This document shows, one piece after another, positions 60,740 to 64,000 of a stretch of 64,000 bases of DNA. A model generated the notes under the pieces. That model made no database searches. It worked only from the letters and a program-made list of their open reading frames with translations, and was not told the DNA's origin. Every line of letters starts with the position of its first letter. Position 1 is the stretch's first letter. Location: the NCBI GenBank assembly GCA_944323335.1, contig CALUSB010000002.1:17742-81741 (forward strand), given 5' to 3'. The position numbers and the translations under genes are program-made. This DNA comes from Candidatus Gastranaerophilales bacterium. Its GTDB lineage: Bacteria > Cyanobacteriota > Vampirovibrionia > Gastranaerophilales > Gastranaerophilaceae.

Positions 60740-62641
60740 ATGAATAAAAAAGTGAATTTTAAAACACAAAATGATAATGCAAGAGAGTTTTTTAAACAGG
60801 ATTTTACACCAATTAATGAGCTTTTACTTGCTTTGAGAAAGTCTTTGTCGGATGGGACCCCTCTTGAATGCGATTTTGTAAGCATTGATAAGATAATTAA
60901 ATACAATCCAAATCTTACTTTTATGTATGTAACTCTTTTTGAAGAGGGTAATAAGTTGATACGCTTTGGCTCAAAAAGGGCAACACTTAGGGAAACTTTA
61001 GAAAGAATAGTTTCTATGCTAAGGAAAAACAAGTCTTTTGAAAACTTTCATATATCCGATAGTTCAAAATGCAGAATATTATTCGAATACATTATTTCTC
61101 GCCGTGAGCTTTCTTATAATAAAATCCACTCAAGAAAATTTGACTCCCTCCGCTTTGAAATAGGTATTGACGGTATTGAGATTAACGATACTAAAAAATC
61201 TTATTATTTTATGCCTACTGATGCTGTAAGCGAATCTCATATGGGATTTAAAACTGCTCTAAATTCCGTGCTTAGAAAAACCGCAATAGCTAAAATTACA
61301 AATAAAATTTCCGAAAGAATTAAACTCCTTGCGCTGCAAAAAGACTGGAAATTTTACCTTATTAATACTCGTGCTTTTGTTTCTTATAATGATAAGTGCA
61401 TTCCTTTATATCGTGGTAATGTTATGTATAACGAGTTTGATTTTGATATTTTAATAAATCAGTTTGAGCGCTCGGCTAATTGGCTTATTAAAAATATGCA
61501 AGATGACGGCAAGTTTTTGTATTACTACGATTGTTGCGAAGATTCTACAAAAGACCACGAGCACCCCACTCGCCCTGAAAATGACAGATATTATAATGAC
61601 TTAAGGCATTGCGGCGGGGCGATAACACTAATTAGAGCATATAGTCACACGGGAGATAAAAAGTTCATTGATGCTGCTAAAAGAGCGTTAGATTTTACCG
61701 TAACTACCGCTAAAGAGCGCATTGTAGAAGGTAAAACGGCGTATCATGCTTACTATAACCAAAAAAGCAAACTGGGCGGCAGCGGCATGGCTTTAGTTGC
61801 TATGATGCAGTATAGAATAGCAACGGGTGAGAAGATTTATGATGAATATATAAAAGGCTTTGCGCGCCATATATTATCCCGAATGACTCCTGAGGGCGAG
61901 TTTATGGGTTATTATATTCATCCCTCTTATCAAAATGGAGAGCCCCTGCTTAATATGTCCGATAAAGAGCGCATGGAAACATTTTCTTTTTATTACCCGG
62001 GTGAAGCGCTTTTAGGACTTGGGCTTTTTGCTAATCATTTTAGGGATGATGAAGAGCTTAAAAATCTTGTTGTTGAAAGAACAAGAGTAGCGATGGACTG
62101 GATAGTTGATGAGCGTCCAAAGCGGTATTCTCACTTGTTTACTCCGCTTCCGTCTGACGCTTGGCTTATGCAAGCAATTGAAGAGTGGGCAGATTATCCG
62201 GATTTTATTAAGCAAAATCATCTGAATTTTGTATATAATGACGCAAAAGAGATGATGAAAAGAATGTATAAAAGGGATGATAGCCCGTATATTGATTATG
62301 AGGGCGGTATGTACTATGATTATGGCGACCACTATTACCCTGACGGCGCTCGCTGCGAGGGTCTGATTGCTTCATATTACTTGGCTCGTAAAACGGGTGA
62401 AAATGAACTTGCACAAGAAATTCAGGATGCTTGCAAGAAAGCTGCAATGTGTCAGTTTCATTTGTTTAACTGTGAAAGGGCAAATTATTCACACAAAAAA
62501 CCCTCAAAGTCGCTTGATTCAATTAGATTTAAAGCAACTCGCCAGTGGGTAAGGGTGGATTCAATTCAACACGTTGCGTGCTTTTTTATAAGGCTTTATT
62601 GGACAGTGCATAGGATGAATAATTTACCTGCATTGCTTTAG
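60740..62641 (+). CDS. Two-part protein with C-terminal (alpha/alpha) barrel, function unknown
   Basis: 633 residues from ATG at 60740; a GTG three codons earlier is possible. Residues ~1-230 form an alpha/beta region (LLLALRKSLSDGTPLECDF, SKRATLRETLERIVSMLRK) of unknown type. Residues ~240-630 have the sequence pattern of an (alpha/alpha) toroid, as in glycoside hydrolase or epimerase relatives: GGAITLIRAYSHTGDKKFID, GGSGMALVAMMQY, GEALLGLGLFANHF, GARCEGLIASYYLARKTGE. Acidic and aromatic residues line putative inner helices but I cannot name a catalytic pair. No signal peptide. It lies upstream of the tRNA-Leu repeat array. Confidence 0.6.
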   Translation: MNKKVNFKTQNDNAREFFKQDFTPINELLLALRKSLSDGTPLECDFVSIDKIIKYNPNLTFMYVTLFEEGNKLIRFGSKRATLRETLERIVSMLRKNKSFENFHISDSSKCRILFEYIISRRELSYNKIHSRKFDSLRFEIGIDGIEINDTKKSYYFMPTDAVSESHMGFKTALNSVLRKTAIAKITNKISERIKLLALQKDWKFYLINTRAFVSYNDKCIPLYRGNVMYNEFDFDILINQFERSANWLIKNMQDDGKFLYYYDCCEDSTKDHEHPTRPENDRYYNDLRHCGGAITLIRAYSHTGDKKFIDAAKRALDFTVTTAKERIVEGKTAYHAYYNQKSKLGGSGMALVAMMQYRIATGEKIYDEYIKGFARHILSRMTPEGEFMGYYIHPSYQNGEPLLNMSDKERMETFSFYYPGEALLGLGLFANHFRDDEELKNLVVERTRVAMDWIVDERPKRYSHLFTPLPSDAWLMQAIEEWADYPDFIKQNHLNFVYNDAKEMMKRMYKRDDSPYIDYEGGMYYDYGDHYYPDGARCEGLIASYYLARKTGENELAQEIQDACKKAAMCQFHLFNCERANYSHKKPSKSLDSIRFKATRQWVRVDSIQHVACFFIRLYWTVHRMNNLPALL

Positions 62642-62644
62642 AGG

Positions 62645-62944
62645 AAATAAAAATATATCAAATGAGGGACTTGCGAGCTTGCTTGCAAGAGGCAGACTTG
62701 CCAATTTTGTTCAAGTCCCGAAGTATTAGGTTGAAAAGCAATAATAAATCTGTCGAAGGAGGGACTTGCGAGCTTGCTTGCAAGAGGCAGACTTGCCAAT
62801 TTGTTCAAGTCCCGAAGCATGTTGTTGAAAGACAATAAAAATCTGTCGAAGGAGGGACTTGCGAGCTTGCTTGCAAGAGGCAGACTTGCCAATTTGTTCA
62901 AGTCCCGAAGCATGTTGTTGAAAGACAATAAAAATCTGTCGAAG
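62645..62944 (-). repeat. Tandem 93-95 bp repeat array carrying the 3' end of tRNA-Leu
   Basis: Three direct units abut the 3' side of the tRNA gene: 62852-62944 (93 bp), 62759-62851 (93 bp, nearly identical) and 62664-62758 (95 bp, diverged). A degraded fourth tail lies at about 62645-62663. On the minus strand each unit ends with CAAGTCCCTCCTTCGACA, exactly the last 18 nt of the tRNA (T-loop to discriminator base). The middle can fold: GGGACTTG / CAAGTCCC stem enclosing two small hairpins (GGCA/TGCC and CTTG/CAAG). The period is 31 codons, so frames stay open on both strands. The arrangement resembles the rtT repeats that follow tRNA-Tyr in the E. coli tyrT operon. No CRISPR-like spacers. 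Confidence 0.85.
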
Positions 62945-63017
62945 GAGGGACTTGAACCCTCACGGATTGCTCCACATGCTCCTGAAACATGCGCGTCTAC
63001 CATTTCGCCACTCCGAC
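62937..63017 (-). tRNA. tRNA-Leu(CAG)
   Basis: An 81-nt class II tRNA on the minus strand. Acceptor GTCGGAG pairs with CTTCGAC (one G-U), with A73 and no encoded CCA. The D region is TGGCGAAATGGTAGACGC, the anticodon stem CATGT/GCATG, and the loop TTCAGGA gives anticodon CAG (62982-62984) for CUG codons. A 13-nt variable arm with a 3-bp stem and the T arm GAGGG-TTCAAGT-CCCTC follow. The 3' part from the T-loop on is repeated in the array downstream. Because CCA is absent it needs tRNA nucleotidyltransferase. Confidence 0.95.
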
Positions 63018-63060
63018 AGGTTTGTAGTCATTCTAATACAATTTGTATTTAAAATGCAAG

Positions 63061-63396
63061 TTAATCTGTCTGATAATCAAGTGCTTTAATTATTCTCCAA
63101 AGTGTTCTTTTGCGTTCTGTATCAAGACTTTCTACTGTTTGGTGAATGTCATCCTCTATATCTTTAATATTATTTAAGTATTCTATGTCAAAAATCTCCT
63201 CAGGACTTACGTCAAACTGTTGTTGGATTTGAATTATCGTAAGGGTAGAGGGAAAACTCTTGCCGTTTTCAATGTTACTTAGGCTTGATGGCTCAATGCC
63301 AATTTTTTCACTAAATGTATCTTGCGTGAGTTTTCTGTTTTTTCTTATTCTTCTTATATTCTCACCAAGTGCAACTTTATACTTTGTTTCATCCAT
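63061..63396 (-). CDS. XRE-family transcriptional regulator
   Basis: 111 residues. The N-terminal ~65 form a HTH_3 domain: LGENIRRIRKNRKLTQDTFSEKIGIE, PSSLSNIENGKSFPSTLTI. The C-terminal ~45 residues (IKDIEDDIHQTVESLDTERKRT...) are helical and probably dimerise. No peptidase or toxin partner is attached. It is divergent from the prepilin-like gene at 63537 and next to the tRNA array. A possible operator is at 63404-63422. Confidence 0.85.
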   Translation of the reverse strand: MDETKYKVALGENIRRIRKNRKLTQDTFSEKIGIEPSSLSNIENGKSFPSTLTIIQIQQQFDVSPEEIFDIEYLNNIKDIEDDIHQTVESLDTERKRTLWRIIKALDYQTD

Positions 63397-63403
63397 TTTT
63401 TAT

Positions 63404-63422
63404 TACCGTATTTACTACAGTA
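63404..63422. promoter_or_regulatory. Possible XRE operator
   Basis: On the minus strand TACTGTA and TACGGTA lie 12 bp apart just before the XRE start, and TACT/AGTA also forms a short inverted repeat. It could be an autoregulatory site. The evidence is weak. Confidence 0.3.
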
Positions 63423-63476
63423 TAAGAATAATCTAGTTGTGTTTTATATAACATAATCTTTACATCAAATAATTGC

Positions 63477-63505
63477 TTGATTTTTATAGTCAACATTATT
63501 ATAAT
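63477..63505 (+). promoter_or_regulatory. Sigma-70 promoter of the prepilin-like gene
   Basis: TTGATT (63477-63482) and TATAAT (63500-63505) are spaced exactly 17 bp. The start codon at 63537 has a GGAG ribosome site. Confidence 0.65.
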
Positions 63506-63536
63506 ATTTGGTAAAGATTAAAAAATACTGGAGAAA

Positions 63537-64000
63537 ATGTTGTTTAGATTAAATTTTATGCGAAAACATCGCAGTTTTTTTGCTGCTGCTTTTACTTTGG
63601 CGGAACTGCTTACTGCTGTGCTTGTAATATCGGTTATTATGGTGGCACTAGCTCCTGTTATAACAAAAAGAATGAAAGACAATATTACAGTACAAACTGA
63701 TAATAAAAAGGGACTTGAAATATATACTAACCCCGGTACTTATACTTTTGATGTTCCAATAGGTATTAATACTTTATTTTTGCAAGGCTCGGGAGGTGGT
63801 GGAGCCGGAGCGGGCTCAACATATGTTGAAAAGCAAAAGACATTTACAAGCAGTTCAACATGGACCATACCTACCGGCGTAAATGAAATAACATTAACCA
63901 TAGCAGGCTCAGGAGGGGGTGGTGGCGGTGCAAATGCAAGAAATGAAGCAAGTAACTGTAACAGCATATACAAGACAATACCTGCAATGGCAGATAATGG
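63537..64000 (+). CDS. Prepilin-like protein with glycine-rich domains (3' end outside window)
   Basis: The frame is open from the ATG at 63537 to the window end (154 codons, no stop). GGAG four bases upstream supports this start. The N-terminus is a type IV prepilin-like leader: basic MLFRLNFMRKHR, then AAAFTLAELL with Glu at +5 if cut before Phe19, then a hydrophobic helix (VLVISVIMVALAPVI). The -1 residue is Ala rather than the usual Gly. Then two copies of a glycine-rich module: GTYTFDVPIGINTLFLQGSG followed by Gly/Ala, and STWTIPTGVNEITLTIAGSG followed by Gly. These resemble Gly_rich_2 domains of surface and phage-tail proteins. It is probably surface-exposed. Confidence 0.75.
   Translation, partial: MLFRLNFMRKHRSFFAAAFTLAELLTAVLVISVIMVALAPVITKRMKDNITVQTDNKKGLEIYTNPGTYTFDVPIGINTLFLQGSGGGGAGAGSTYVEKQKTFTSSSTWTIPTGVNEITLTIAGSGGGGGGANARNEASNCNSIYKTIPAMADN

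Noticed and set aside
62645..62944. CRISPR array
   Set aside because: Units are adjacent and nearly identical over their full 93 bp with no unique spacers, and no cas genes are present; the link to the tRNA end gives a better explanation.

Overview
The window is a compact, AT-rich bacterial chromosome segment. It most resembles a gut member of the Vampirovibrionia/Melainabacteria (Gastranaerophilales-like), the non-photosynthetic sister group of Cyanobacteria. This placement is an inference. It rests on a ThiE with a cyanobacterial-style N-terminal domain, a VKOR-DsbA fusion, meso-DAP-type murein genes (MurE with a DNPR motif) combined with outer-membrane machinery (TonB/ExbB/ExbD and two AsmA-like giants), and many lineage-type coiled-coil or glycine-rich proteins of unknown role. 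Genes overlap by 1-14 nt in translationally coupled chains, and TTG/GTG starts are common. No phage, IS element or CRISPR was seen.

Layout. 1-1255: end of ddl and ftsQ, the tail of a division/murein cluster. 2511-6060: pyrH-frr-cdsA-rnc-rpe. 6032-7776 (minus): queH and a VKOR-DsbA oxidase. 8043-11012: a coiled-coil protein of unknown role, then hisF, a GGDEF-variant regulator and a secreted protein on the minus strand. 11081-15456: a membrane-anchored serine hydrolase, aspS and metK. 15506-18676: a DciA-like protein, a free-standing ClpX-type zinc finger, a helical-repeat protein, ruvX and a DUF1292 protein. 18678-19757: an acyl-CoA dehydratase activase-like protein. 19912-35068: an envelope block with an M16 peptidase, two AsmA-like proteins (1173 and 1513 aa) flanking tonB-exbB-exbD-exbD, and two secreted proteins. 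35156-41595: TPR lipoprotein, lgt, gpmI, CHAP protein, folP, rplY. 42032-45804: DUF192 protein, uvrC without its C-terminal HhH region, and GT8 and GT6 glycosyltransferases. 45913-47507: lipoprotein, BlaI-like regulator, unknown protein, TadE-like pseudopilin. 47547-54660: GT2, then rsmH-ftsL-like-ftsI-murE-murA and a WYD-repeat protein. 54657-55705: an ECF sigma factor with a soluble zinc anti-sigma. 55781-62641: thiE, lineage-type proteins, gdhA and a predicted alpha/alpha-barrel protein. 62645-63017: a tandem 93-bp repeat array fused to the 3' end of tRNA-Leu(CAG). 63061-64000: an XRE regulator and the start of a prepilin-like glycine-rich protein.

How the genes fit together. Much of the window builds the cell envelope: murein precursors and polymerisation (ddl, murA, murE, ftsI, ftsQ/ftsL), phospholipid (cdsA), lipoprotein modification (lgt), and probably lipid or outer-membrane traffic driven by a Ton-type motor next to AsmA bridge proteins. 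Surface glycans (GT8, GT6, GT2) and pilin-like proteins suggest a host-facing surface. The least conventional element is the tRNA-Leu array, which repeats the last 18 nt of the tRNA every 93-95 bp and contains an inverted copy of its T arm. This recalls the rtT repeats of the Escherichia coli tyrT operon.
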